From contig CAMWZE010000100.1 in assembly GCA_947178685.1 (NCBI GenBank), forward strand, positions 1-6,255: a stretch of DNA of 6,255 bases. The letters run 5' to 3'. Below, piece by piece: positions 1 through 6,255 of the stretch. The notes below the pieces were generated by a model. That model did not search any database. It was not told where the DNA came from and saw only the letters and a program-made list of their open reading frames with translations. This stretch comes from an uncultured Porphyromonadaceae bacterium. GTDB taxonomy: Bacteria > Bacteroidota > Bacteroidia > Bacteroidales > Muribaculaceae. The translations under genes and the position numbers were made by a program. Positions within the stretch are counted from its first letter, which is position 1; the number at the start of each line of letters is the position of its first letter.

Positions 1-91
1 GCCATATACTCATCAAAAAAATCACCCCTGATTAAAAATTATCATCATTGTATGTTATATCTTGCCCCAAAGATGCGTATAAATAAAATGA
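1..91. other. Non-coding leader upstream of the sigma-factor operon
   Basis: This AT-rich stretch precedes the first gene and should hold the operon promoter, or part of it. I looked for the Bacteroidota sigma-ABfr pattern (TTTG near -33 and TAnnTTTG near -7) and found only a weak partial match around 57-64 (TATCTTGC), with no well-spaced -33 partner. No Shine-Dalgarno motif precedes the start at 92. The bases just before it are A-rich (AAATAAAATGA), as is common in Bacteroidota, where initiation depends on AT-rich unstructured leaders. No ORF of note and no strong hairpin is visible. If the sigma factor regulates itself, its own promoter would be here, but its motif cannot be told from one copy. 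Confidence 0.4.
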
Positions 92-616
92 ATGGAAAAT
101 GATGTGCAGCATATAATCGCCCTCCTTCGTAAGGGTTCGCCTGAAGGATTCCGCAAAACAGCCGTGGAATTCGGGCCACGTATATATGCACTTGTGTATG
201 ACATCATTGGTTGTCGGTCGGAATCGGAAGAGGTTACTTCAGATGTTCTAATGCAAGTGTTCCGCTCCATTGACTCATTTCAACCGGATAAAGGATCATT
301 CTTAGGATGGATTATGCGAATAGCTCACAATGCAGCCATTTCAGATCTAAGACGACGCAATAAAATGCTCTCAACAGAAGTAATTCCGGAAAATATACCG
401 GCTCCCACCAGTGAAGAGAGCGACCAAACTGAACTTGTGAAAAATGCCATCAATAAATGCTCCGATGCGGAGCGTGAGCTAATACAGCTATATTACTACG
501 ATGGTCTGTCACTCTCAGAGATAGCCGAAATTGTCAGTGCGTCACCTCCCGTCCTCGCTGTAAGATTACAAAGAATCAGAAAAAAAATCAAACAACACAT
601 ACTTAACAATGGATGA
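92..616 (+). CDS. ECF-type RNA polymerase sigma-70 factor
   Basis: This 174-residue cytoplasmic protein has the size and two-domain layout of an extracytoplasmic-function sigma factor, which directs RNA polymerase to a small regulon in response to a signal. Region 2 spans about residues 22-90. It includes the EEVTSDVLMQVFRSIDSF segment (46-63), which binds core enzyme, and the WIMRIAHNAAISDLRRR segment (73-89), which reads and melts the -10 element. A variable linker (about 91-112) leads to region 4 (about 115-168), where the helix-turn-helix LSLSEIAEIVSA...AVRLQRIRKKI (139-166) reads the -35 element. The start is the first possible one, because the codon just upstream (89-91) is TGA in the same frame. 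The next gene overlaps its end by 8 bases, which suggests coupled translation with its regulator. The ECF subgroup and signal cannot be told from the sequence. Confidence 0.94.
   Translation: MENDVQHIIALLRKGSPEGFRKTAVEFGPRIYALVYDIIGCRSESEEVTSDVLMQVFRSIDSFQPDKGSFLGWIMRIAHNAAISDLRRRNKMLSTEVIPENIPAPTSEESDQTELVKNAINKCSDAERELIQLYYYDGLSLSEIAEIVSASPPVLAVRLQRIRKKIKQHILNNG
609..616 (+). other. 8-base overlap of sigma-factor stop and next start
   Basis: The ATG of the membrane protein (609-611) lies inside the last codons of the sigma gene, whose TGA stop is at 614-616. No Shine-Dalgarno motif is nearby. The layout favours translational coupling, keeping the sigma factor and its presumed regulator in a fixed ratio. 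Confidence 0.8.
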
Positions 617-959
617 TAAATTTATAGACCTCCTTATCACGCGAGCCACGCACAGTCGCAATCGTGATATTATGCCGACAGAGGATTTCTTTGCCGCAAT
701 TGCCTCGCAAGAGACAAAACGCCGCCGACAACGCTCATTCCTACGGATATCTGTGGCAGCTTGTATAGGAGCCGTATTGACAGGAGTCTCTTGTCTGATG
801 CTATCACAAAGCCACACTGAAACAACTTCATCCTACTCCGCAAAGGTCGAAAGTGCTATTTATTCGGAGAGCATCGACAATATAGCCGAGCGAATGGAGC
901 AGTTTGCCAACTCCAGTAAAGATATTCGTAATTCTATTGAACAGCAATCTCCTTTTTAA
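609..959 (+). CDS. Single-pass membrane protein, candidate anti-sigma factor
   Basis: This 116-residue protein is not recognised by sequence. It has a short N-terminal part (about 1-43) rich in charge, a basic patch KRRRQRSFLR (37-46), one membrane helix (about 47-66, ISVAACIGAVLTGVSCLML), and a Ser/Thr-rich C-terminal part (about 67-116) ending in a segment likely to form an amphipathic helix (SIDNIAERMEQFANSSKDIR). The positive-inside rule puts the N-terminus in the cytoplasm and the C-terminus in the periplasm. Topology and position, overlapping the sigma gene by 8 bases, fit an anti-sigma factor that would hold the sigma factor at the membrane. This role is inferred. No zinc-binding HxxxCxxC motif of the ZAS class is present, and the cytoplasmic part is short for a classic anti-sigma domain. 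It may instead be another small sigma-linked membrane regulator. Confidence 0.75.
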   Translation: MDDKFIDLLITRATHSRNRDIMPTEDFFAAIASQETKRRRQRSFLRISVAACIGAVLTGVSCLMLSQSHTETTSSYSAKVESAIYSESIDNIAERMEQFANSSKDIRNSIEQQSPF

Positions 960-977
960 CCTGTGAAAATCCAACCA

Positions 978-1775
978 ATGAGATCCATCCTTACCTTACT
1001 CATTCTCTTTCTGTCCACATCTCTTTATGCGGAGACATCGGCATTACTTTCAAGAATGATAGAGAAATATCCCATGGCAGAACGTCGGGTCTGGTATTAT
1101 TTCGACCATACAAACAGCACTCAATATTACCGTACTGAGTTTTCATCTCCGCGAAACTCCATAAAGTCCGTTGACCTTATCAAGCTTACGGATAATTATC
1201 TCAACGCATTCAATCTTACAGATTTCAAGAAATCCACCGGCGCACTCTATCGGAGTCCTGATTCCACGAGCGTCACTGTAAATGGCACAGAGATATTAGC
1301 ATTTGATCTCGGGTCACATGGGGTATCAGCACAGTGGGGCAAAGAAGTTAAGACAGATCGTAAATATATCTCGCCTGATTTCCGACCGATTAACCAAGCT
1401 TTCGACCTTATAAGAAAATGCCATAGAAGTAAAAAAACAAATGTAAGCTACACCGGAGAAAAAAAGGGTATAAGATATGTATTTCAACGTGGAAGAGGAA
1501 AGGGTTTGACCAAAGGCGTCCGAACTACTCTGTTCGACGTATCACGTGCCGAATATGACAAGTTAAGGAATTTGATACTGAATTTCATTGGTAAGCCGAT
1601 TCCCGTCACTGTTTTCGACTATACATTGCAAACAATGGTAAAGAGCGAATCCACACCCCACTTCTATATAATCGGTTATAATCCCTCCACAAAGGAGCTG
1701 AATTTCCTTCATGCTACAGTAGAGAATGAGATTTGCGTACCCCAGAAATGGCAAACACTCAATCACATCCCATAA
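978..1775 (+). CDS. Secreted protein of unknown function sharing a C-terminal domain with the downstream peptidase
   Basis: This exported protein of 265 residues belongs to no family that I recognise. I chose ATG 978 because it gives a compact signal peptide (MRSILTLLILFLSTSLYA, cleavage probably before ETS). The in-frame GTG at 963, only 3 bases after the previous stop, would add five residues (MKIQP) and cannot be excluded. No lipobox cysteine follows the hydrophobic core, so a soluble periplasmic or secreted protein is expected. Residues about 20-145 form a region of unknown type with many aromatic residues. Residues about 153-258 form a second domain that resembles residues 38-143 of the next gene product, with a shared TNVxYxG start, a QRGxGxGxTxGxR core and a FLxAxVExExCxPxxW end. 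It carries no recognisable catalytic motif. It sits between the membrane regulator and the S41 peptidase, 11 bases before the latter, so co-expression is very likely. A sensor or partner role is only inferred. Confidence 0.85.
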   Translation: MRSILTLLILFLSTSLYAETSALLSRMIEKYPMAERRVWYYFDHTNSTQYYRTEFSSPRNSIKSVDLIKLTDNYLNAFNLTDFKKSTGALYRSPDSTSVTVNGTEILAFDLGSHGVSAQWGKEVKTDRKYISPDFRPINQAFDLIRKCHRSKKTNVSYTGEKKGIRYVFQRGRGKGLTKGVRTTLFDVSRAEYDKLRNLILNFIGKPIPVTVFDYTLQTMVKSESTPHFYIIGYNPSTKELNFLHATVENEICVPQKWQTLNHIP

Positions 1776-1786
1776 AAATAACAGAC

Positions 1787-3496
1787 ATGAAAAAATTAAT
1801 TATTCTAAGCCTACTGATTTTCTTAGCCATCACATCTTACGCATCTGAAAGACTTGACTCAATATTCCACGCGCTGGCGGGTTACAGTGGAGTCACGACC
1901 ACAAATGTCAAATATTCCGGGGGCTTCAGCAAAGACTGCCAGGGCTTCTTCATTCAGCGTGGTGATGGTGCTGGTTGGACCAATGGAGAACGTCTTGCTA
2001 TTAAAGGAATCACATCTGAAGAAGCATTGAGACTACTGAAAGCTTTCGATAATAGTTCTGAAGAGTTGGATTTCGTGTTAGGCATAGATAATCATCGGGA
2101 AGGTCTTGATCAAAATAAATCCATCGCTTATGCCGGATACTTTATGCCTGATAAGGATACATTCTTCTTTCTTAGAGCCGAAGTGGAAGATGAAGTTTGT
2201 ATTCCCAAAGACTGGCCTGTTCGTGACTATTACTACGCTCCGGTGACGACCTCCTCATCCGATAGAAAAACTTATATTCCTCACCCCAAGTCAATCAACT
2301 GGCAAGCAGCTTTGGCTACCCTTCACACGGAGCTAAAATACAACAGTCCTTTCTATAGCCGAAATGCCTCGGAAATTGACAGCACATATTACGCCACTTT
2401 GGAGGAGTCTCAGCATACTGATAATTACGAATCATTTCGTCTGCTTAGCAAACTCGCTGCCTCTTGCAAAGATGGCCACACTTACATCTATGGCACTAAT
2501 AAAGACTGTGAATCTTTCCATGCTGCTTTCTCTACAGTACTTTTAGGCAACCGTGTATTTATTCGGTCTGTTGATAATGAAGAGCTTGAGAAAAAGGGTA
2601 TAAATAGAGGTATGGAAATTATCGCTGTCAACAGAGAGAACCCTCGTGATTTCGCCACTCGTGAATTGCTCCCATATATTAGCGCTTCTACTCCACAGTG
2701 GGCCGATCATATCATATTTGATGGTTATGGTCTCTCAAATGGCCGGAAAAACAGTGAACTTACCCTTACCATCTCCTCAGATGGCGGCAAACACTCCCAC
2801 GATGTTACAGTGATTCGGGACTGTAAATCTAACGCCGAAATAGATAACGCTACTTCAAATTATTCTTTTAGAGTAGTGTCCGGAAATATCGGTCTTTTAA
2901 CCCTCAAAAACTTCGCCTCTTCAGATGTCAGAAACTTTTTTGACTCCATATACCGGCAGTTGCTCTCAACTAACGGACTTGTGATAGATCTGAGAGGCAA
3001 CGAAGGGGGAAATTCCGGTCATGCCGATTATATTCTCAGTCATCTCACCACAGATTCTATAGCCACCGATCCATGGACAACACCTCTCTACAAACCGGCT
3101 TTCGCATCATGGGGTATGGAGCCTGAAGTATTTGAATCCCCCTCTGAAATGATGGCTCCCGTCAAAGACAAGACTCCGTATCTTAATCCTGTGGTAGTCC
3201 TTATAGACCGTGCCACATTTTCGGCAGCGGAGGATTTTTGCAGTCTTTTCCGAGGTATGGGGCGTGGAATGATAATTGGAACGCCATCCGCTGGAAGCAC
3301 CGGAAATGGAGTGAGAGTGCAACTTACTAAGGATATATGGGCTAACATTTGCTCAAAACATGACCGTATGCCCGATGGCACTGAGTTTGTTGGAATTGGC
3401 ATCATTCCCGATATCATCATTGAGGATACTCCTAAATCCTACTTCTCTCCCAATCGAGACATAGTGCTTGATAAAGCCACCTCTGCCATCCGTTGA
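1787..3496 (+). CDS. Secreted S41-family serine peptidase, tricorn-like, with an extra N-terminal domain
   Basis: This 569-residue exported protein looks like an S41 peptidase, which cleaves peptide bonds with a serine nucleophile. ATG 1787 is preferred because it begins directly with a signal peptide (MKKLIILSLLIFLAITSYAS). The longer frame back to 1733 would put 18 polar residues before it and overlap the previous gene. Residues 38-143 repeat the domain found at the C-terminus of the preceding protein. The peptidase part follows (about 165-569), with a DGHT motif whose His231 fits the catalytic histidine, a possible PDZ-like region (about 245-345), the LVIDLRGNEGG strand and loop (398-408) and the RATFSAAE nucleophile motif with Ser479. 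A later glutamate, Glu533 in DGTEFVGIGIIPD, fits the relay residue of tricorn-type enzymes. The lysine of CtpA-type members is not seen in the GTPSAGSTGNG segment (498-508), which supports the tricorn or IRBP-like branch. The substrate is unknown. As the last gene of the sigma operon it could cut the membrane regulator or an envelope protein, which is inference. Confidence 0.92.
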   Translation: MKKLIILSLLIFLAITSYASERLDSIFHALAGYSGVTTTNVKYSGGFSKDCQGFFIQRGDGAGWTNGERLAIKGITSEEALRLLKAFDNSSEELDFVLGIDNHREGLDQNKSIAYAGYFMPDKDTFFFLRAEVEDEVCIPKDWPVRDYYYAPVTTSSSDRKTYIPHPKSINWQAALATLHTELKYNSPFYSRNASEIDSTYYATLEESQHTDNYESFRLLSKLAASCKDGHTYIYGTNKDCESFHAAFSTVLLGNRVFIRSVDNEELEKKGINRGMEIIAVNRENPRDFATRELLPYISASTPQWADHIIFDGYGLSNGRKNSELTLTISSDGGKHSHDVTVIRDCKSNAEIDNATSNYSFRVVSGNIGLLTLKNFASSDVRNFFDSIYRQLLSTNGLVIDLRGNEGGNSGHADYILSHLTTDSIATDPWTTPLYKPAFASWGMEPEVFESPSEMMAPVKDKTPYLNPVVVLIDRATFSAAEDFCSLFRGMGRGMIIGTPSAGSTGNGVRVQLTKDIWANICSKHDRMPDGTEFVGIGIIPDIIIEDTPKSYFSPNRDIVLDKATSAIR

Positions 3497-3519
3497 AACA
3501 TGAGGAAAAGGGGCAGATA

Positions 3520-4161
3520 TTACGACTGTATGATGCGAAGGTATTCTTCGTAAGGAATGAAGCGACCTCCCATCGACTTGAGATGTGGTGTCTCAAACTG
3601 ACAGTCGATCAGTCCGCCTCCGTTATCTTGAATAACCCGGGCTAAATGGATCAAAGCCAACTTGCTCGCATTGGGCACAAGTGAAAACATGCTCTCCCCG
3701 AAAAATGCCTTGCCGATATTGACCCCATAAAGTCCACCCACCAAACTATCGCCATCCCATACCTCAACACTCGCGGCGAAGCCTTGCTCGTGTAGCCGGG
3801 TATAGGCTGCAATCATATCCTCGCCGAGCCAGGCCCCCTCCATATCATACCTCAACTTGCTGCATCCTTTTATCACACCCTCGAAATCCTCGTTGACCGA
3901 CAACCGATAACGATTTTTATTCAGAAGCGTATGCATGGAATGACTTATATGAATCTCATCCGGGAAAATCACAAATCTCTCCATCGGACAATACCACATA
4001 GGTTCATCCGAATCACGAAAAGAATACCACGGAAAGATGCCGTAACTATATGCCAATAGAAGACGGTCTATATTCAGATCGCCTCCTATGGCAAACAGTC
4101 CGTCCGGCTCACCTAAGCGGGGATCGGGAAATGATATCTCTTCATCTAATGCGAATATCAT
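3520..4161 (-). CDS. aat: Leucyl/phenylalanyl-tRNA--protein transferase
   Basis: This 213-residue cytoplasmic enzyme moves Leu or Phe from an aminoacyl-tRNA to proteins that begin with Arg or Lys, making them N-degron substrates for ClpS and ClpAP. Family signatures run the whole length: FPDP (11-14), PDGLFAIGGDL (19-29), GIFPWY (41-46), a WxCPxxR segment (56-62), SVEVW..LVGGLYG (131-146), FFGESMFS (153-160), NASK (164-167), and DCQFETPHLKSMGG (186-199). Trp111, Phe153, Glu156 and Gln188 match, at the same numbers, residues I recall as important in the E. coli enzyme, so it is probably active. It is about 20 residues shorter than the E. coli protein, missing only the C-terminal tail. The start ATG overlaps the clpA stop by 4 bases, which fixes the start and indicates a clpA-aat operon with coupled translation. 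Confidence 0.97.
   Translation of the reverse strand: MIFALDEEISFPDPRLGEPDGLFAIGGDLNIDRLLLAYSYGIFPWYSFRDSDEPMWYCPMERFVIFPDEIHISHSMHTLLNKNRYRLSVNEDFEGVIKGCSKLRYDMEGAWLGEDMIAAYTRLHEQGFAASVEVWDGDSLVGGLYGVNIGKAFFGESMFSLVPNASKLALIHLARVIQDNGGGLIDCQFETPHLKSMGGRFIPYEEYLRIIQS
4158..4161 (-). other. ATGA stop/start overlap of clpA and aat
   Basis: On the minus strand the TGA that ends clpA shares bases with the ATG that begins aat (reads TCATGATATT across the junction). No separate ribosome site is apparent, so ribosomes finishing clpA probably re-initiate on aat. Confidence 0.9.
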
Positions 4162-6255
4162 GACAGAACCAATTTATCTCCATCAATCGAAACATAGGTT
4201 TTACCACCATCTTTCAGCTTGCCAAACAATATCTCTCTCATCAAGAGTGGCTTCAGCCGGGATGAAAGCACACGGTCTATCTCTCTGGCTCCATACTCTT
4301 TTGTGAATCCCTTGTCGAGCAGCCATTCATGTGCCTCGGATGAAAGTTCCATCTCTACACTCTTAGCCTTCAACATGGTGCGAAGCTGATTGAGCTTCTT
4401 GTCGAGAATCAACGACGCCATCTCGCGACTCATATCATTAAAGACAACGGTGCCGGAAAGCCGGTTAAGAAATTCCGGCTTGAACGTCTTCTTAACTGCC
4501 TTCATCATAGCACTACCGGTCGTGACGGAGCTACCGAAACCAACCATCGACTGGGAAGCATACTGCGCTCCGGCATTGCTGGTCATGATCAGAATCACGT
4601 TACGAAAATCTGCTCTGTTACCTTTATTATCCGTGAGGCGGGCGTAATCCATCACCTGCAGAAGAATATTGTAGATGTCCGGATGAGCCTTCTCTATCTC
4701 GTCGAGTAGAAGCACTACATTCGGATTCTTCCTTACAGCATCTGTGAGAAGACCGCCATCCTCATAGCCGACATATCCTGCCGGCGAACCGATAAGCTTA
4801 GCCACAGTGTGTTTCTCAGTATATTCACTCATGTCGAATCTGAGCAACTCTATGCCTAACTCAGAGGCAAGCACTTTTGCCACCTCTGTCTTGCCCACAC
4901 CGGTTGGTCCTACAAATAAAAGAGAGGCCAAGGGTTTACCCTCCTCTGTGAGTCCGGCCTTCGACATCTGCACAGCTTCTGTCACCTCTCTTATTGCTTC
5001 CTCCTGACCGAACACCTTAGAGGACAATCGTTCCCGAAGAGTAGCAAGCCGCTCATTGTCATCCTCTCGTGTGGCCAAAGCCTCTACCTTGCATATTTTC
5101 GCTAAAACAGCTGTGATAAGATGCCGGTCAACTTCCATAGAGCCGTTGTCGCCCGGATGTATCTTGCGCCAAGCGCCGGCCTCATCTATAAGGTCGATTG
5201 CCTTGTCGGGGAGGAAACGGTCGCTTATGTGCCTTGCGCTTTCCACCACTGCTGTGCGTATCGACTCATCGGTATATACCACACCATGAAACTTCTCATA
5301 ATGCTCCTTCAGGCGTTGCAAAATTGCGATTGCCTCCTCTATCGACGGTTCGGTAATATCGATCTGACGGAAACGTCTCACCAGACCTTTGTTCTTCGCG
5401 AAATAGCGTTTATATTCATCGTAGGTGGTGGAACCTATGAAGCGTATTTTCCCGGCTTCAAGATAGGGTTTGAGCATATTGGAGGCGTCCATAGCCCCCT
5501 CTCCGGTGGCACCGGCCCCCACCAGACTATGAATTTCGTCGATATATACAATTGGATTCTCCTCTCTGCTGATTCCCTCCATTATCATCTTGAGACGTTT
5601 CTCGAAATCACCTCGAAACTGTGTTCCGGCCAACAGTGTGCCCACGTCAAGACCATAGATTTTTGATTGTCTGAGGTCTTCGGGCACATCCCCCTCATTT
5701 ATCAGGCGGGCAAGTCCATAGACCAAAGCTGTCTTCCCGACACCGGGTTCTCCAATATGGAGCACATTATTCTTATCCTTACGGCTAAGTGTCATTACGG
5801 TGCTCTCAAGTTCCTTTTCCCTACCTACGAGTGGATTACGGTTCTCCATATTATCATTCAGACAAACCACCAGATTTCTCCAGTCGGTCTGTGCCGAGGG
5901 ATGCTCATCTTCCATAAAATCCATCTTTACATCCCCTCCTTCAACGGAATCGAGAATCATTGACAGGGGGTCATATTGATTCACAAGCTCGCTCATGAAA
6001 GATGCCTCTTCTCCGGCTATTGCATCGAGAAGGAGGAAACAGGCCATTGATTCTTCAAGATCAAAAAGAGCCTTCATCAGGTGAGGTATTCTTATCTCCT
6101 CCCCTCCTGAATTAGCAACAATAGTTGCCGCGTTGCTTATCAATTCTTCCAACTGCACACTGAAACCAGGTATATAGACGGCATCGGCAGGCATTTTGTC
6201 AAGCTCATCTATATATGTGTCACGCTGAGCCTTAAGATGGTCCACCTCTCCATCT
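4158..6255 (-). CDS. clpA: ClpA, AAA+ unfoldase subunit of the ClpAP protease (5' end beyond window)
   Basis: ClpA forms a ring that unfolds proteins with ATP and threads them into ClpP. Numbers here count from a GTG at 6243-6245. Residues about 28-92 match the second half of the Clp N-domain, which binds ClpS; the first half is missing, and the frame stays open to base 6255, so the true start lies outside. The first AAA+ module has GEPGVGKT (165-172), Walker B VYIDE (233-237), a pore loop with QFRGDFEKR (209-217) and arginines 290-293. The second has GPTGVGKT (446-453), pore loop GYVG (490-493), Walker B LLLDE (512-516), MTSNAG (554-559), PEFLNR (590-595) and a sensor-2 segment YGARE (651-655). 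The MVGFGS loop (567-572) is the LIV-G-F/L type that docks on ClpP. No ClpB/ClpC-like middle coiled coil separates the modules (compare about 370-412), which favours ClpA. It is followed by aat in a 4-base overlap. Confidence 0.97.
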   Translation of the reverse strand, partial: DGEVDHLKAQRDTYIDELDKMPADAVYIPGFSVQLEELISNAATIVANSGGEEIRIPHLMKALFDLEESMACFLLLDAIAGEEASFMSELVNQYDPLSMILDSVEGGDVKMDFMEDEHPSAQTDWRNLVVCLNDNMENRNPLVGREKELESTVMTLSRKDKNNVLHIGEPGVGKTALVYGLARLINEGDVPEDLRQSKIYGLDVGTLLAGTQFRGDFEKRLKMIMEGISREENPIVYIDEIHSLVGAGATGEGAMDASNMLKPYLEAGKIRFIGSTTYDEYKRYFAKNKGLVRRFRQIDITEPSIEEAIAILQRLKEHYEKFHGVVYTDESIRTAVVESARHISDRFLPDKAIDLIDEAGAWRKIHPGDNGSMEVDRHLITAVLAKICKVEALATREDDNERLATLRERLSSKVFGQEEAIREVTEAVQMSKAGLTEEGKPLASLLFVGPTGVGKTEVAKVLASELGIELLRFDMSEYTEKHTVAKLIGSPAGYVGYEDGGLLTDAVRKNPNVVLLLDEIEKAHPDIYNILLQVMDYARLTDNKGNRADFRNVILIMTSNAGAQYASQSMVGFGSSVTTGSAMMKAVKKTFKPEFLNRLSGTVVFNDMSREMASLILDKKLNQLRTMLKAKSVEMELSSEAHEWLLDKGFTKEYGAREIDRVLSSRLKPLLMREILFGKLKDGGKTYVSIDGDKLVLS

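Noticed and set aside
48..64. Bacteroidota-type promoter (TTTG / TAnnTTTG) upstream of the sigma gene
   Set aside because: Only a partial -7 match is present and the spacing to any TTG is too short, so no promoter position is claimed.
88..102. Four-codon minigene MNGK overlapping the sigma-factor start
   Set aside because: An ATG with an early stop arises easily in AT-rich leaders. Nothing shows that it is translated or regulatory.
1733..1786. N-terminal extension of the S41 peptidase from ATG 1733
   Set aside because: The added 18 residues are polar, overlap the conserved ENEICVPQKW end of the previous gene in another frame, and would bury the signal peptide that starts at ATG 1787.
3088..3420. 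110-codon open frame on the minus strand
   Set aside because: It is antisense to the catalytic part of the S41 peptidase, whose frame holds the DLRGNEGG and FSAAE motifs.
3482..3517. Inverted repeat as a rho-independent terminator
   Set aside because: The stem is 6 bases, the loop is 24 bases and no T-run follows on either strand.
5121..5666. 181-codon open frame on the plus strand
   Set aside because: It lies wholly antisense to the strongly conserved clpA AAA+ modules and its product has no recognisable motif. The other open frames opposite clpA and aat are likewise shadows.
4158..6245. ClpB or ClpC in place of ClpA
   Set aside because: No middle coiled-coil domain separates the two AAA+ modules, and a ClpP-docking VGF loop is present, which ClpB lacks. 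The pairing with aat also fits ClpA.

Overview
The window most likely comes from a member of the Bacteroidota, probably order Bacteroidales. This rests on start codons that lack Shine-Dalgarno motifs and sit behind A-rich leaders, on the style of the ECF sigma factor followed by a small one-pass membrane protein, and on the character of the proteins. The genus cannot be read from this sequence. There is no rRNA, tRNA, CRISPR array, insertion sequence or other mobile element, and no stretch of 300 bases without a gene.

Left half (about 92-3496, plus strand): four genes packed head to tail look like one transcription unit. They are an ECF sigma-70 factor (92-616), a 116-residue single-pass membrane protein that overlaps it by 8 bases and is a candidate anti-sigma factor (609-959), a secreted protein of unknown function (best start 978, end 1775), and a secreted S41-family serine peptidase of the tricorn-like type (best start 1787, end 3496). 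The last two share an unrecognised domain of about 106 residues, at the C-terminus of the unknown protein and directly after the signal peptide of the peptidase. Its closing motif is FLxAxVExExCxPxxW. This suggests that the two secreted proteins bind the same thing or work together. I infer, but cannot show, that the set is an envelope-sensing module: sigma factor in the cytoplasm, a regulator crossing the membrane, and two exported partners, one of them a protease.

Right half (minus strand, 6255 down to 3520): clpA, with its 5' end cut off by the window edge, is followed by aat, and the two overlap by 4 bases (ATGA). These are two core parts of the bacterial Leu/N-degron pathway. Aat adds Leu or Phe to proteins with N-terminal Arg or Lys, and ClpA (with ClpP, and the adaptor ClpS) unfolds and degrades them. 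clpS is not in the window, and clpP is not either. The two gene clusters converge, with 23 bases between their stop codons and no convincing terminator there.

The most novel point is the shared domain in the two exported proteins of the sigma-factor operon. The rest is recognisable biology, with a useful functional pairing of aat and clpA.
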